A stretch of DNA of 64,000 nucleotides from Flavobacterium aciduliphilum (GCF_003268855.1 NZ_QLSZ01000007.1:82802-146801); one strand, 5' to 3'. Positions 7,743-18,298 are shown, numbered from the stretch's first letter. Made by a program: numbers and translations. The notes: a model not told the origin generated them from the sequence alone.

Positions 7743-10700
7743 ATGCAGCATTTGTTTTTATCCATTTATATCTATTTCAAAGCCAATAAATTTAGAGCAA
7801 TTGGAGTCTTTCTTTCGTTGTTTGTATTGTTGTTTTATTTTGCAACACGAATTTCATTTCAGGAAAACATTACTCAATTAATCCCTTCAAATAGTGCGTC
7901 TGATGTAACTTCCAAAGTCCTCAAACAAGTCAATTTTGCTGATAAAATTACCATCATCATCAGTAGTGAAAAGGAAGGTAACTCAGACGATTTATGTACG
8001 TACGCTAATCAATTTATAGATAGTATTGATGTGAGTTGCAAACCATACATAAGTAAGGTTCAAGGGAAATTAGACGAAAAAAATATTCAAGAAACTTTCG
8101 GTTTTGTATATGAAAATTTACCACTTTTTCTTGATAAAAATGATTATGATGCTATCAAAAAGAAAATCAATAATGACAGCATTGCTAAAATAGTAGAAAC
8201 AGATTATAAATCATTGATCGCACCAACAGGGATAGTTTCGAAAGATTTTATCTTAAAAGACCCCCTCGGAATTTCATTTATTGCTTTAAAAAAAATGCAG
8301 CAATTAAGTGTTGGCGATGATTTTGAACTTCAAAATGGGTTTGTTTTAACCAAAGATAAAAAGAAACTACTATTATTTTTAACCCCAAAAATGGCTGCTA
8401 ATGAAACCGATAAGAATACTTTTTTTATTGAGAAATTAAATCAAATTCAGAATCATTTAAACTCAAAATACCATACTAAAGTAACCATGAGTTATTTTGG
8501 CGCTACACCTGTTGCGGTAGCTAATGCTACTCAAATTAAAGCTGATGTTCGAAATACCTCTATTTTTGCGTCAGTTGCTTTGATGTTGGTTTTGATATTT
8601 TTCTATCGCAGTGTATTAATTCCGATTATCATTTTTATTCCCTCGCTTTTTGGAGCTGTTTTTGCCTTGACAATTTTGTATTTTACAAATGGAACTATTT
8701 CGGCTATTTCACTCGGAATAAGTTCAATTTTACTAGGAGAAACCACCGATTATTCTATTTATGTATTGACTCATTTACGAAACAAAAGAGATATTAAACT
8801 GCTGTATAAAGATATTTCAAAACCTTTGTTATTGTGTGGAACCACTACGGCTATTTCATTTTTGTGTTTGTTTTTTGTAAAATCGGAAGCACTAAAAGAT
8901 TTGGGGATATTTGCAGCCTTAAGTGTGATTTTAACTTCGGTCTTTTCTTTAGTTTTGATCCCACTTTTGTATCGAATTGCTCCAAATAATGTTGTTGAAA
9001 CCCAAGTTAAACCAGTTAAATTTAATATAATTGATAAATTAGGAGCCTATTCTTATCACAAAAATAAGATTCTAGTTTTGTCGGTTGTTTTGTTGCTTAT
9101 TATCAGTTTTTTTACCTATTCTAAAGTTACGTTTAACAACGATTTGTCGGCACTGAATTTCATGCCAAATAAACTTCAAAAGGCTCAAAAAGAATTAGAA
9201 AATATCGCAAACGTTTCTTCAAAATCCATTTACTTGGCAACGTATGGAAAAAGCTATGAAGAAGTTTTAGAAAAGAATAATGTACTTTTTAATCAGTTAC
9301 AAAAAGAAAAAAAAGCATCACAAATTCTTAATTTCAGTTCGATTGGAGGCATGGTTCTTTCGAAAGAAATGCAACAACAAAAAATTCAAGATTGGAATGC
9401 GTTTTGGGATATTGAAAGTAAATCAAAGCTAAAAGAGCATTTGATTTCAAGCGGAAGTTCTTTTGGATTTAAACAAAATGCTTTCGATCAATTCTATCAA
9501 ATGCTAGACTGTCGTTTTTTGCCCGTTTCTTTTCGAGAATACGCAAAAATAAAATCGTTTTTTATTGATGAGTTTGTCGCTCAAAAAGATGGTTTTTACA
9601 CAGTTTCAACTTTGGTGAAAGTATCAAATGATAAAAGAGATGCTTTTGTAAATCAAATAAAAAAACAGAAAACACTTGTTGTTATTGACCGACAACAAAC
9701 TAATGAAATTTTTTTAGGTTCTTTAAAAAACAGCTTTGAAAAGTTAGTCGACTATTCGTTTATTGCCATATTTTTAATCTTATTAATGGCATTTCGACGT
9801 GTTGAATTAGTTGTTGTAAGCATCATTCCAATATTAATCAGTTGGATTATTACTACAGGTATGATGGGATTATTTGGGTTGCAATTCAATATTATCAATA
9901 TTATTGTTTGCACTTTAATTTTTGGAATTGGAGTAGATTATAGTATTTTTATGACTACTGCTTTGCAAAAAGAGCATACGTATGGAAAAGAAGAATTACC
10001 TATTTATAAAACCTCTATTTTACTGTCTGTTGCAACAACTATTTTAGGAATTGGAGTACTCATTTTTGCACATCATCCTGCTTTAAAATCAATTGCATTA
10101 ATTGCTGTAATTGGTGTTTTTTCAGCATTGTTAATGACCTATATTATTCAACCACTAGTTTTTCAATTTTTTGTAACACATAGAACTTCAAAAGGAAGAC
10201 CACCACTTCAATCGCGCACATTTATTCATGGTGTTTTGTCTTTTTTTTATTATGGTTTTGGTGGTTTTTTGATGTCGATATTTAGTCTAACACTACTGAA
10301 TATCATTCCATTGAAGGTAAAAATAAAAATGAAAGGTTTTCGGTATGTGATTTCAAAGTTTATGAAATCGGTTTTATACACCAATCCATTCGTTAAGAAA
10401 AAAATAATAAACCTAACAAACGAAAAATTTGAAAAACCCGCTGTAATAATAGCCAATCACACTTCGGTTTTAGATATTCTAGCCGTTGGAATGTTAAGCT
10501 CTAAAACTATTTATTTAGTTAGTGATTGGGTGTATAATTCACCCATTTTTGGTGGAGCTGTAAGAAAAGCAGGTTTTTATCCAGTGTCTGAAGGATTAGA
10601 GGGAGGTGTGGAGCATTTACGAAAAAAAATAGAAGAGGGTTATTCAGTTATTGTGTTTCCTGAAGGAACTAGATCTTTAGATAATCAGATTAAACGTTTT

Positions 10701-11435
10701 CACAAAGGAGCCTTTTTTTTGGCAGAATATTTTAATTTAGATATTTTGCCTGTACTAATTCATGGTAATTCGGAAGTTTTGCCTAAAGGTGATTTTGTTA
10801 TTTATGATGGAGCTATTACGATTGCTATTTTAGATAGAATAAAATCAAGTGATATCAGATTCGGAACAAATTATACTGATAGAACAAAAAATATAAGTAC
10901 TTACTTTAAGTCAGAATTCAAAAAAATGAGAATAGATTGTGAGGATAGTGCTTATTTCAAAAAAATACTATTAAATAGTTTTGACTATAAAGAGTCTTTC
11001 GTTATCAACGAAGTAAAAAGAAATTTGCAAAAGTATTTAGAGGTTTATTATGACTTAAATTTTCAAATAGCATCAAAAGCTAAGATATTACATATATCAG
11101 ATGATTATGGGCAATGGGATGTTTATTTGACTTTGCAAGAATCTTCAAGAAAAATAGATTCATATATTGAAAATTCTAACAAAAAAGCTGTTGCTCGTAC
11201 TAATTACCACACGAAAACTCGTTCTATAAATTATATAGACAAACTTGATTTTTCAAAAAAATATGATCTTGTTCTAATATCAACCGAGAGTTGTATTACT
11301 AAAATAAAATCACTAGAATTGTTCTCAGATACAATAATTCTAATTCATAATAATGATATGAAAAATAATATTATGGAGCTTGGTTTTGAAATTAGTAGTC
11401 AAAATAATCAACTCATTGTGTTTAATAAAAAATAA
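7743..11435 (+). CDS. MMPL/RND-family exporter fused to PlsC-type acyltransferase and a C-terminal Rossmann-like domain
   Basis: This 1230-residue protein has three parts. Residues 1 to about 830 are an MMPL/RND transporter with two sets of membrane helices separated by large periplasmic loops, and glycine-rich TM motifs such as GETTDYSIYVL and GIGVDYSIFMT. About 880-1060 is a 1-acylglycerol-phosphate acyltransferase domain with NHTSVLD (His906, Asp911) and FPEGTR (972-977). About 1065-1230 looks like a degenerate class I methyltransferase fold, with HISDDYGQW where a GxGxG motif would be. It probably acylates the product and moves it across the inner membrane toward the periplasmic carrier. 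The last part is inference from secondary-structure pattern only. Confidence 0.85.
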   Translation: MQHLFLSIYIYFKANKFRAIGVFLSLFVLLFYFATRISFQENITQLIPSNSASDVTSKVLKQVNFADKITIIISSEKEGNSDDLCTYANQFIDSIDVSCKPYISKVQGKLDEKNIQETFGFVYENLPLFLDKNDYDAIKKKINNDSIAKIVETDYKSLIAPTGIVSKDFILKDPLGISFIALKKMQQLSVGDDFELQNGFVLTKDKKKLLLFLTPKMAANETDKNTFFIEKLNQIQNHLNSKYHTKVTMSYFGATPVAVANATQIKADVRNTSIFASVALMLVLIFFYRSVLIPIIIFIPSLFGAVFALTILYFTNGTISAISLGISSILLGETTDYSIYVLTHLRNKRDIKLLYKDISKPLLLCGTTTAISFLCLFFVKSEALKDLGIFAALSVILTSVFSLVLIPLLYRIAPNNVVETQVKPVKFNIIDKLGAYSYHKNKILVLSVVLLLIISFFTYSKVTFNNDLSALNFMPNKLQKAQKELENIANVSSKSIYLATYGKSYEEVLEKNNVLFNQLQKEKKASQILNFSSIGGMVLSKEMQQQKIQDWNAFWDIESKSKLKEHLISSGSSFGFKQNAFDQFYQMLDCRFLPVSFREYAKIKSFFIDEFVAQKDGFYTVSTLVKVSNDKRDAFVNQIKKQKTLVVIDRQQTNEIFLGSLKNSFEKLVDYSFIAIFLILLMAFRRVELVVVSIIPILISWIITTGMMGLFGLQFNIINIIVCTLIFGIGVDYSIFMTTALQKEHTYGKEELPIYKTSILLSVATTILGIGVLIFAHHPALKSIALIAVIGVFSALLMTYIIQPLVFQFFVTHRTSKGRPPLQSRTFIHGVLSFFYYGFGGFLMSIFSLTLLNIIPLKVKIKMKGFRYVISKFMKSVLYTNPFVKKKIINLTNEKFEKPAVIIANHTSVLDILAVGMLSSKTIYLVSDWVYNSPIFGGAVRKAGFYPVSEGLEGGVEHLRKKIEEGYSVIVFPEGTRSLDNQIKRFHKGAFFLAEYFNLDILPVLIHGNSEVLPKGDFVIYDGAITIAILDRIKSSDIRFGTNYTDRTKNISTYFKSEFKKMRIDCEDSAYFKKILLNSFDYKESFVINEVKRNLQKYLEVYYDLNFQIASKAKILHISDDYGQWDVYLTLQESSRKIDSYIENSNKKAVARTNYHTKTRSINYIDKLDFSKKYDLVLISTESCITKIKSLELFSDTIILIHNNDMKNNIMELGFEISSQNNQLIVFNKK

Positions 11436-11436
11436 G

Positions 11437-12954
11437 ATGAAAGAACACTACGATATAATTGTAATAGGAAGCGGTCTTGGTGGATTAGTGTCTGCAACGA
11501 TATTAGCAAAAGAAGGCTATAGTGTTTGTGTGCTCGAAAAAAATAATCAATATGGAGGAAATCTTCAAACGTTTGTTCGAGATAAAACTATTTTTGATAC
11601 TGGAATTCATTACATTGGGGGATTGAGTGCAGGTCAAAATTTGAATAAATATTTCAAATATCTTGGGATAATGGATGATTTGAAATTAAAAAAAATGGAT
11701 GAAGACGGTTTTGATATTATATCATTTGAAGAAGAAAATGAAGAATATCCACATGCACAAGGGTATGAAAATTTTGTCCATCAACTAGTGAAATATTTTC
11801 CAGATGAAAAAGATGCAATTCAAAAATATTGCGATAAGGTTATAACCGTATGTAATTCATTTCCTTTATATAATTTGAATGTTGAAGGAAAATACGATAC
11901 AGAAATATTGTCTTTAAATGCAAAAAAATGTATTGACGAAATAACTGATAACGACTGTTTAAAAGCGGTTTTAGCAGGAACCAATTTTTTATATGCAGGA
12001 ATAGAAGACAAATCACCTTTTTATGTGCATGCACTTTCAGTAAATTCATATATTCAAAGTTCTTATCGTTGTATTAATGGCGGAAGTCAAATTACCAAAC
12101 AACTCATCAAACAGCTAAAAAAACACGGTGGGGAAATTTATAAATATAAGGATGTTTGTAAATTAGAAGTAGAAAATAATGCTATTATTGAAGCAAAAAT
12201 GAAAGACGGCTCTTTGGTGAAAGGTAAAATATTTATTTCGAATATCGAACCCAAAACAACTCTTAGAATGGTGGGCGAGGAGCATTTTAGAAAATCGTTT
12301 TTTAGCAGAATTGAAAGTTTAGAAGGTGTTATCTCAGCGTTTAGTCTATACATTGTTTTTAAACCGCAAACGTTTAAATACGTGAATAATAATCTATACC
12401 ATTTCAAAAATAGCTCAATTGTTTGGACTGCGCATGAGTATACAGAAGAAAATTGGCCGCTAGCCTACATGGCTTCCATGAATGCTTCGGGGAAAGACGA
12501 AATTTGGGCAGATGGAATGACATTTATTACTTACATGAAATATGAAGAGTTAAAAGAATGGGAGAATACTTTCAATACCACAGCAGATGAACACGATCGA
12601 GGTAAAAGCTATGACAATTTCAAAGCCAGAAAAGCAGAGCGTTTTCTTAAAGAAATTGAAATAAAATTTCCAGGTATTCGAAATTGTATTAAATCAATTC
12701 ATACTTCTACTCCATTGTCATATAGGGATTATATTGGAGGGACTAATGGGAACATGTATGGTTATGTGAAAGATTCAAGCAATCCTATGAAATCATTTAT
12801 TGCTCCCAAAACAAAATTGAATAATTTGTATTTAACAGGTCAAAGTATCAACATGCATGGGGTTTTAGGGGTAACAATTGGTGCCGTAGTAACATGTTCT
12901 GAAATTGTTGGAAAAGAATATTTAGTAAATAAGATAAAAGAAGAATCAATGTAA
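11437..12954 (+). CDS. Phytoene desaturase/CrtI-like FAD-dependent oxidoreductase
   Basis: The ATG one base after the exporter stop gives 505 residues. An N-terminal dinucleotide-binding site is clear: IIVIGSGLGGLVSA with GSGLGG at 11-16, then VLEKN at the end of the second strand. The RDKTIFDTGIHYIGG segment and the C-terminal NLYLTGQSINMHGVLG FAD-contact motif fit the CrtI/carotenoid isomerase group. The function in the cluster is presumably oxidation, reduction or isomerisation of the polyene chain or its aromatic end; carotenoid desaturation itself is not implied. A longer in-frame start inside the exporter gene is rejected because it precedes the flavin strand with no fold. Confidence 0.85.
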   Translation: MKEHYDIIVIGSGLGGLVSATILAKEGYSVCVLEKNNQYGGNLQTFVRDKTIFDTGIHYIGGLSAGQNLNKYFKYLGIMDDLKLKKMDEDGFDIISFEEENEEYPHAQGYENFVHQLVKYFPDEKDAIQKYCDKVITVCNSFPLYNLNVEGKYDTEILSLNAKKCIDEITDNDCLKAVLAGTNFLYAGIEDKSPFYVHALSVNSYIQSSYRCINGGSQITKQLIKQLKKHGGEIYKYKDVCKLEVENNAIIEAKMKDGSLVKGKIFISNIEPKTTLRMVGEEHFRKSFFSRIESLEGVISAFSLYIVFKPQTFKYVNNNLYHFKNSSIVWTAHEYTEENWPLAYMASMNASGKDEIWADGMTFITYMKYEELKEWENTFNTTADEHDRGKSYDNFKARKAERFLKEIEIKFPGIRNCIKSIHTSTPLSYRDYIGGTNGNMYGYVKDSSNPMKSFIAPKTKLNNLYLTGQSINMHGVLGVTIGAVVTCSEIVGKEYLVNKIKEESM

Positions 12955-12965
12955 AATTTAGACCT

Positions 12966-14639
12966 ATGAAAATCAAAATATACATTTGGGTATTTTTAGG
13001 TTTTACATGGAGTTTTGTGGCCTGCGGAACTTCAAAATCATTGCATCACAAGCCACAACTAGAAGGGTATAATTCTGCAATTCCCATAGTAGAAAAGCAA
13101 TCTAATGGCGCATATAAATCGGGGGATAATTTTTTGGTTAAAAACAAGCAAAACCTTTGGGAACTTTATGTTGAAGGTGATGCGCTAGAACGCGGATTAG
13201 TAACAGGAGCGTTAACGGATTCTCTATTGAAAAAACAAGAACGCACTTTTTTTTCAAAACTAGCTGACATTGTGCCTTCAAAAATCAAACAACGATTCCT
13301 TCGTGGATTTTTGAAATGGTACAATAGAAAATTATACTTGAATGTAGCCGAAGAGTATAAAACGGAAATTTATGGAATATCCGAATACACTTCACACGAT
13401 TATGATTACATCGCACCGCGTTATTTGAGAAGTTTATATTTGCATGGAGCACACGATATTGGTCATGCACTGCAAGATTTGGCTTTAGTAGGTTGTTCAT
13501 CATTTGCAGCTTGGGGCGAAAAATCGGAAGATGGGAATTTGATTTTAGGAAGAAATTTCGATTTTTATGCAGGTGATGATTTTGCCAAAGATAAAATAGT
13601 TGCATTTGTAAATCCGAAAGAAGGCAACCCCTTTATGATGGTGACTTGGGCAGGAATGATTGGTGCCGTTTCTGGTATGAACAAGCAAGGTTTGACCGTT
13701 ACAATTAATGCCGGAAAATCTAAAATCCCGTTTGTTGCTAAAACACCAATTTCATTAGTAACTCGTGAAATTTTGCAATACGCCACCACAATTGATGAAG
13801 CGATTGTCATTGCAAGAAAACGAAAAGTCTTTGTTTCTGAATCGATTATGGTGGGAAGTGCTAAGGATAGAAAAGCTATTATTATTGAAGTTTCTCCCAA
13901 TAAATTTGGAGTTTATGAAGTGCCAAATAGCAATAATCAATTGATTTGCTCGAACCATTTTCAGAGCAACGAATTGAAAAATGATATGCGTAATCAATAT
14001 CAAATTACCAATAGTCATTCTAAATATCGCTATGATCGAATGGTTCAACTTTTTGATAAAAACCCGAAAATAAGTCCAAAAACTGCAGCGTCAATACTTC
14101 GAAACAAGGAAGGTTTAAACGACGAAGCTATTGGTTATGGGAATGAAAAAGCATTGAATCAGTTGATTGCACATCACGGAATCATATTTAAGCCCGAACT
14201 ACTTTTGGTTTGGGTATCTTCAAATCCATATCAATTGGGTGAATTCGTGTGTTATGATTTGAATAAAATTTTTAAAAAAAGAAATTTAAGTGATGTTGTT
14301 GTGTCGGTTGAAGAAGAAAATTTGAATATTCCTAAAGACAATTTTTTAGATTCACAAGCCTATATAAATTATGAGTTGTTCCGAATCGAAGATCGAAAAA
14401 TGGATGTCTTTTTAGAAAATAAAACCGTTTTACCTTCAGATTTTGCCAAAAATTACCAATCTTTGAATCCCGATTATTGGTTTGTGTATTATAAGGTAGG
14501 TGTTTCATTGTTTCAACACAGAAAATATCAACTTGCGAAAGAACAATTTGAAATAGCTTTGACTAAAGAAATTACAACAATTCCGAATAAAATAGAAATA
14601 GAAAAGTATTTAAAAAAAATCAAAAGAAAATTGCAATGA
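12966..14639 (+). CDS. C45-family (acyl-CoA:6-APA acyltransferase-like) Ntn-hydrolase lipoprotein
   Basis: This 557-residue protein starts with a signal ending SFVAC followed by Gly, giving a lipobox Cys at about residue 20. The core (about 170-400) is an N-terminal-nucleophile amidohydrolase fold of the peptidase C45/AAT group, with Cys177 in LVGCSSFAAW, then LILGRNFDF and MVTWAGMIGAVSGMN. In AAT enzymes this Cys is exposed by self-cleavage and transfers acyl groups. The last 100 residues carry a TPR-like helix pair. The gene overlaps the ligase gene by 4 bp (ATGA). Being exported and in a pigment cluster, it is a candidate for making or breaking the ester between polyene acid and resorcinol; that is inference. 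Confidence 0.8.
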   Translation: MKIKIYIWVFLGFTWSFVACGTSKSLHHKPQLEGYNSAIPIVEKQSNGAYKSGDNFLVKNKQNLWELYVEGDALERGLVTGALTDSLLKKQERTFFSKLADIVPSKIKQRFLRGFLKWYNRKLYLNVAEEYKTEIYGISEYTSHDYDYIAPRYLRSLYLHGAHDIGHALQDLALVGCSSFAAWGEKSEDGNLILGRNFDFYAGDDFAKDKIVAFVNPKEGNPFMMVTWAGMIGAVSGMNKQGLTVTINAGKSKIPFVAKTPISLVTREILQYATTIDEAIVIARKRKVFVSESIMVGSAKDRKAIIIEVSPNKFGVYEVPNSNNQLICSNHFQSNELKNDMRNQYQITNSHSKYRYDRMVQLFDKNPKISPKTAASILRNKEGLNDEAIGYGNEKALNQLIAHHGIIFKPELLLVWVSSNPYQLGEFVCYDLNKIFKKRNLSDVVVSVEEENLNIPKDNFLDSQAYINYELFRIEDRKMDVFLENKTVLPSDFAKNYQSLNPDYWFVYYKVGVSLFQHRKYQLAKEQFEIALTKEITTIPNKIEIEKYLKKIKRKLQ

Positions 14640-15922
14640 TCCCAAAAATAGAAAAGGCCTCTTTAGATGAAATTAAAGCTTTTCAAGAGCAAAAACTTTT
14701 GGAGGTTTTGACCTATGTGAGCGAAAAATCATCATTTTATAAAAATCTTTTTGCTAAAGAAGGTATAGATATTAAAAACATCAAAACGTTAGAAGATTTA
14801 AATCAAATACCTGTTACGACTAAAGAAGATTTGCAAAAATTTAATGATGATTTTTTGTGTGTTCCTGTGAGTGAAATTATTGATTTTGCAACGACTTCTG
14901 GTACATTAGGAGAACCTGTAACCTTCGGATTAACCGATAATGATTTAGACCGATTAGCCTATAATGAAGCTATTTCATTTGATTGTGCCGGGATTAAAGA
15001 AGGGGATGTTGTTCAACTGATGACTACTATAGATAGGCGTTTTATGGCTGGATTGGCTTATTTTTTGGGATTACGAAAAATGAAAGTAGGCGTTATTCGA
15101 GTAGGAGCGGGCATCCCCGAATTGCAATGGGATTCAATTAGAAAATACAAACCAACTTATTTAATTACGGTTCCATCATTTCTTTTAAAATTGATTGAAT
15201 ATGCTGAAGCACATACTATTGATTTTAATAATTCTGGAATTAAAGGCGCAATCTGTATTGGAGAATCATTGCGTAATCAAGATTTCACACTTAATACGCT
15301 GTCAAAAAAAATTACAGAAAAATGGAATATTAAATTGTTTTCAACGTATGCCTCTACTGAAATGAGTACTGCTTTTACCGAATGTGAACACGGAAATGGT
15401 GGGCATCATCATCCTGAATTGATTATTGTTGAGGTTTTAGATGAACAGAATCAACCCGTTAAAAATGGTGAATTAGGCGAATTGACTTTTACCACACTTG
15501 GAATTGAAGCCATGCCATTAATTCGTTTCAAAACAGGGGATATTGTGAAGTTTCATGATCAACCTTGTACTTGTGGCAGAACCACGTTGCGTGTTGGCCC
15601 CGTAATTGGTAGAAAACAGCAAATGATAAAATATAAAGGCACTACATTGTATCCACCTGCTATGAATGATGTATTAAATGGTTTCGAAAATATAGAAACA
15701 CACATTATAGAAATTTCGACGAATGATTTAGGAACCGACGAAATTTTGATAAAACTTGCTGTAAAAGAACAATCTGAAGTTTTTTTACACGAAATAAAAG
15801 ACCATTTTAGAGCTAAACTACGTGTAACTCCAAAAATAGAATATTGCTCAAGAGAATCTTTAAATACTCTTATTTTCAATCCCATGAGTCGTAAACCTAT
15901 TCATTTTTTTGATTTGAGATAA
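14636..15922 (+). CDS. Phenylacetate-CoA ligase (PaaK)-like adenylate-forming enzyme
   Basis: The 428-residue length fits PaaK/coenzyme F390 synthetase-type ligases. The P-loop-like AMP-binding motif TTSGTLGEPV is at residues 86-95. YASTEMSTAF, the His-rich GGHHHPE, MPLIRFKTGDIV and a CTCGRT element follow, as in PaaK. It would activate an aryl or polyene carboxylic acid as an adenylate, and then load CoA or ACP. In flexirubin synthesis the starter is a hydroxycinnamic acid that needs activation, so this is the natural candidate in the visible part. It is the last gene of the cluster: a strong hairpin follows 18 bp after the stop. Confidence 0.85.
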   Translation: MIPKIEKASLDEIKAFQEQKLLEVLTYVSEKSSFYKNLFAKEGIDIKNIKTLEDLNQIPVTTKEDLQKFNDDFLCVPVSEIIDFATTSGTLGEPVTFGLTDNDLDRLAYNEAISFDCAGIKEGDVVQLMTTIDRRFMAGLAYFLGLRKMKVGVIRVGAGIPELQWDSIRKYKPTYLITVPSFLLKLIEYAEAHTIDFNNSGIKGAICIGESLRNQDFTLNTLSKKITEKWNIKLFSTYASTEMSTAFTECEHGNGGHHHPELIIVEVLDEQNQPVKNGELGELTFTTLGIEAMPLIRFKTGDIVKFHDQPCTCGRTTLRVGPVIGRKQQMIKYKGTTLYPPAMNDVLNGFENIETHIIEISTNDLGTDEILIKLAVKEQSEVFLHEIKDHFRAKLRVTPKIEYCSRESLNTLIFNPMSRKPIHFFDLR

Positions 15923-15939
15923 GGGTTTATTTCAAAATA

Positions 15940-15967
15940 AAACCCCAATTCATTAGAATTAGGGTTT
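15940..15967. terminator. Bidirectional terminator between pigment cluster and pnp
   Basis: AAACCC-C-AATTC, loop ATTA, GAATT-A-GGGTTT forms an 11-bp stem with one mismatch. On the + strand it is followed by an A/T stretch including eight T. It lies between two convergent genes and can serve both. Confidence 0.8.
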
Positions 15968-15987
15968 AAAATTTTTTTTCGAAAAAA

Positions 15988-18144
15988 TTATCCTTTTGGA
16001 GTTTCTTTTTTATCTTCTCTTGGAGGTCTCGGTAAAAGTTGTTTTCTGGATACTTTTTCTTTCTTTGTTTTAGGATCAATACCCAAATATTTCACCATAA
16101 ACACATCACCCATATTCACTACATCAGAAACATTTTCTGTTCTTTCCCAAGCTAATTCAGAAACGTGAAGTAATACTTCATTTCCTGGAGCTTTTGTATA
16201 TTCTACAACCGCACCAAAATCTAACATCTTTATTACTTTTACTTCATAAGCTTCACCAACTTCAGGTTTAAATATGATAGAGTCAATTTTTGCCAATACC
16301 GCTGCAATTCCGTCTGGGTCAGTTCCAAGAATTTCAACAACACCTTGCTCATCAACTTCGTTAATCACAATAGTTGTACCAGTAGTTTTTTGTAATTCTT
16401 GAATCACTTTTCCTCCTGGTCCAATTAAGGCGCCAATAAAGTTTCCTGGAATTGTACGCATGATGATTTTAGGAGCATGTTTTTTAACATCTTCTCTTGG
16501 TGTAGCAATAGTTTCAGTGATTTTTCCTAAAATGTGCATACGTCCTTCACGAGCTTGTTCTAGTGCTCGCTCCATAATGTCATAACGCAATCCATCAATT
16601 TTGATGTCCATTTGACAAGCCGTGATACCGTCTTTAGTTCCTGTTACTTTAAAGTCCATGTCTCCTAAGTGGTCTTCATCACCTAAAATATCTGATAACA
16701 CTGCAAATTTTTGACCATCAGTAATTAATCCCATAGCAATACCAGAAACTGGTTTAACCATTTGTACTCCAGCATCCATCAAAGCCATTGTTCCAGCGCA
16801 AACCGTAGCCATAGAAGAAGAACCATTAGACTCTAATACCTCAGAAACCACTCGAATTGTATAAGGACAATCAGTAGGAATCATATTTTTCAAAGCGCGC
16901 TGTGCTAAATTTCCATGCCCAACTTCCCTTCTTGAAGTTCCTCTTAAAGGTTTTGCTTCACCAGTTGAAAAGGGTGGAAAATTATAATGTAAATAGAATT
17001 TTTCTTCTCCTTGTTCTGAGGCATTGTCAATGATGTTGGCTTCTCTAGAAGTTCCTAGTGTTACTGTAGCTAAGGCTTGTGTTTCTCCACGAGTAAATAA
17101 TGAAGAGCCGTGAACCGAAGGTAAGTAATCCGTTTCACACCAAATAGGTCTGATTTCGGTTGTTTTACGACCATCTAAACGAAGCCCTTTTTCAAGAATA
17201 ACATTACGAACCGCTTCTTTGTTGGTTTTGTAAAAATATTTACCCACTAATCCAGATAAATCACTGTTTTCAGCATATTCTTCTTCAGAAAACAAAGCTT
17301 TACATTCCTCTTTTACAGCCGCAAATTTTTCGCCTCTTTCGCTTTTCCCAGAAGCTTCTTGAGCAATAGCATAACATTTATCGTATGCGGCTTCTTTAAT
17401 TTTTTTGTAAACAGCTTCATCTTCTACTTCTCCTTCATAAGTTCTGTAGGCTGGTGAACCAACAGCTCCTCGCAAACGTTGTTGGGCTAAAATTTGCACT
17501 TTAATGGCTTCATGCGCAAATTTAATAGCTTCCACCATTTCGGCTTCTGAAATTTCTTTCATTTCCCCTTCAACCATAGCTACAGAGTCCATAGAAGCCC
17601 CAATCATCATGTCGATATCTGAATGTTCTAAAGCAGCTCTACTTGGGTTGATGACTAATTTCCCGTCAATACGTGCCACACGCACTTCCGAAATTAAGTT
17701 ATAAAAAGGAATGTCAGAAACAGCTAATGCCGCCGATGCTGCTAATCCAGCCAAAGCATCGGGCATCACATTTTCATCATGCGACATCAATTGGATCATC
17801 ACTTGCGTTTCTGCATGATAATCATCAGGGAACAAGGGACGCAAGACACGGTCAACCAATCGCATGGTTAATACTTCGCTGTCGCTTGGACGTGCTTCTC
17901 TTTTGAAAAAACCGCCAGGAAAACGTCCTGCAGCAGCAAATTTTTCACGGTAATCTACCGTTAAAGGTAAAAAGTCAACACCTGGGTTTGATGTTCTAGC
18001 CGATACTGCTGTTGCTAAAAGCATGCAGTCTCCGCATCTCACAACAACCGAACCGTCGGCTTGTTTTGCTAATTTACCTGTTTCGATTGTGATGGTTCTT
18101 CCATCACCTAAATCGATTGTTTCTTGGGTTACTTTTGGAATCAT
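15988..18144 (-). CDS. pnp: Polyribonucleotide nucleotidyltransferase (PNPase)
   Basis: This 718-residue protein has the full PNPase layout: two RNase PH-like domains (about 1-230 and 310-540) with [16 protein letters not shown] and the active-site segment [19 protein letters not shown], a KH domain with [14 protein letters not shown], and a C-terminal S1 domain from about 620 with [15 protein letters not shown]. It degrades RNA 3' to 5' by phosphorolysis in the cytoplasm. It lies downstream of rpsO in the same direction, the order conserved in many bacteria. A short hairpin lies in the 164-bp rpsO-pnp gap. Confidence 0.97.
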   Translation of the reverse strand: MIPKVTQETIDLGDGRTITIETGKLAKQADGSVVVRCGDCMLLATAVSARTSNPGVDFLPLTVDYREKFAAAGRFPGGFFKREARPSDSEVLTMRLVDRVLRPLFPDDYHAETQVMIQLMSHDENVMPDALAGLAASAALAVSDIPFYNLISEVRVARIDGKLVINPSRAALEHSDIDMMIGASMDSVAMVEGEMKEISEAEMVEAIKFAHEAIKVQILAQQRLRGAVGSPAYRTYEGEVEDEAVYKKIKEAAYDKCYAIAQEASGKSERGEKFAAVKEECKALFSEEEYAENSDLSGLVGKYFYKTNKEAVRNVILEKGLRLDGRKTTEIRPIWCETDYLPSVHGSSLFTRGETQALATVTLGTSREANIIDNASEQGEEKFYLHYNFPPFSTGEAKPLRGTSRREVGHGNLAQRALKNMIPTDCPYTIRVVSEVLESNGSSSMATVCAGTMALMDAGVQMVKPVSGIAMGLITDGQKFAVLSDILGDEDHLGDMDFKVTGTKDGITACQMDIKIDGLRYDIMERALEQAREGRMHILGKITETIATPREDVKKHAPKIIMRTIPGNFIGALIGPGGKVIQELQKTTGTTIVINEVDEQGVVEILGTDPDGIAAVLAKIDSIIFKPEVGEAYEVKVIKMLDFGAVVEYTKAPGNEVLLHVSELAWERTENVSDVVNMGDVFMVKYLGIDPKTKKEKVSRKQLLPRPPREDKKETPKG

Positions 18145-18242
18145 AAAAATGTAATTCGTTTAAACTATTAGGTTAGTTGTGTTGTTGTGTGTTAGTAGTT
18201 GTATGTAACCCAATGAAAAACCGAAACTTTTCTTTATTGTTG

Positions 18243-18260
18243 AAGTGTTTGGAAACACTT
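18243..18260. repeat. Perfect 8-bp hairpin in the rpsO-pnp intergenic region
   Basis: AAGTGTTT, GG, AAACACTT is a near-continuous palindrome about 100 bp before the pnp start on the - strand and after the rpsO terminator. It would fold in the pnp leader RNA. In Escherichia coli a leader hairpin is the RNase III site used in pnp autoregulation; the parallel is suggestive only. Confidence 0.55.
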
Positions 18261-18274
18261 AAATTTAAAAACAA

Positions 18275-18298
18275 AAAGAGGCGCGCAGGCACCTCTTT
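18275..18298 (-). terminator. Rho-independent terminator of rpsO
   Basis: AAAGAGG with CCTCTTT forms a 7-bp stem around a ten-base GC-rich loop. On the - strand it is followed by TTTTTGTTTTT. It begins 11 bp after the rpsO stop. Confidence 0.8.

Noticed and set aside
11380..11436. Longer N terminus for the CrtI-like protein
   Set aside because: The extra 19 codons lie inside the exporter gene and precede the flavin-binding strand; the ATG one base after the stop gives a normal start.
13285..13605. 106-codon - strand frame inside the C45 gene
   Set aside because: It lies wholly inside a well-supported gene and has no signal, domain or promoter.
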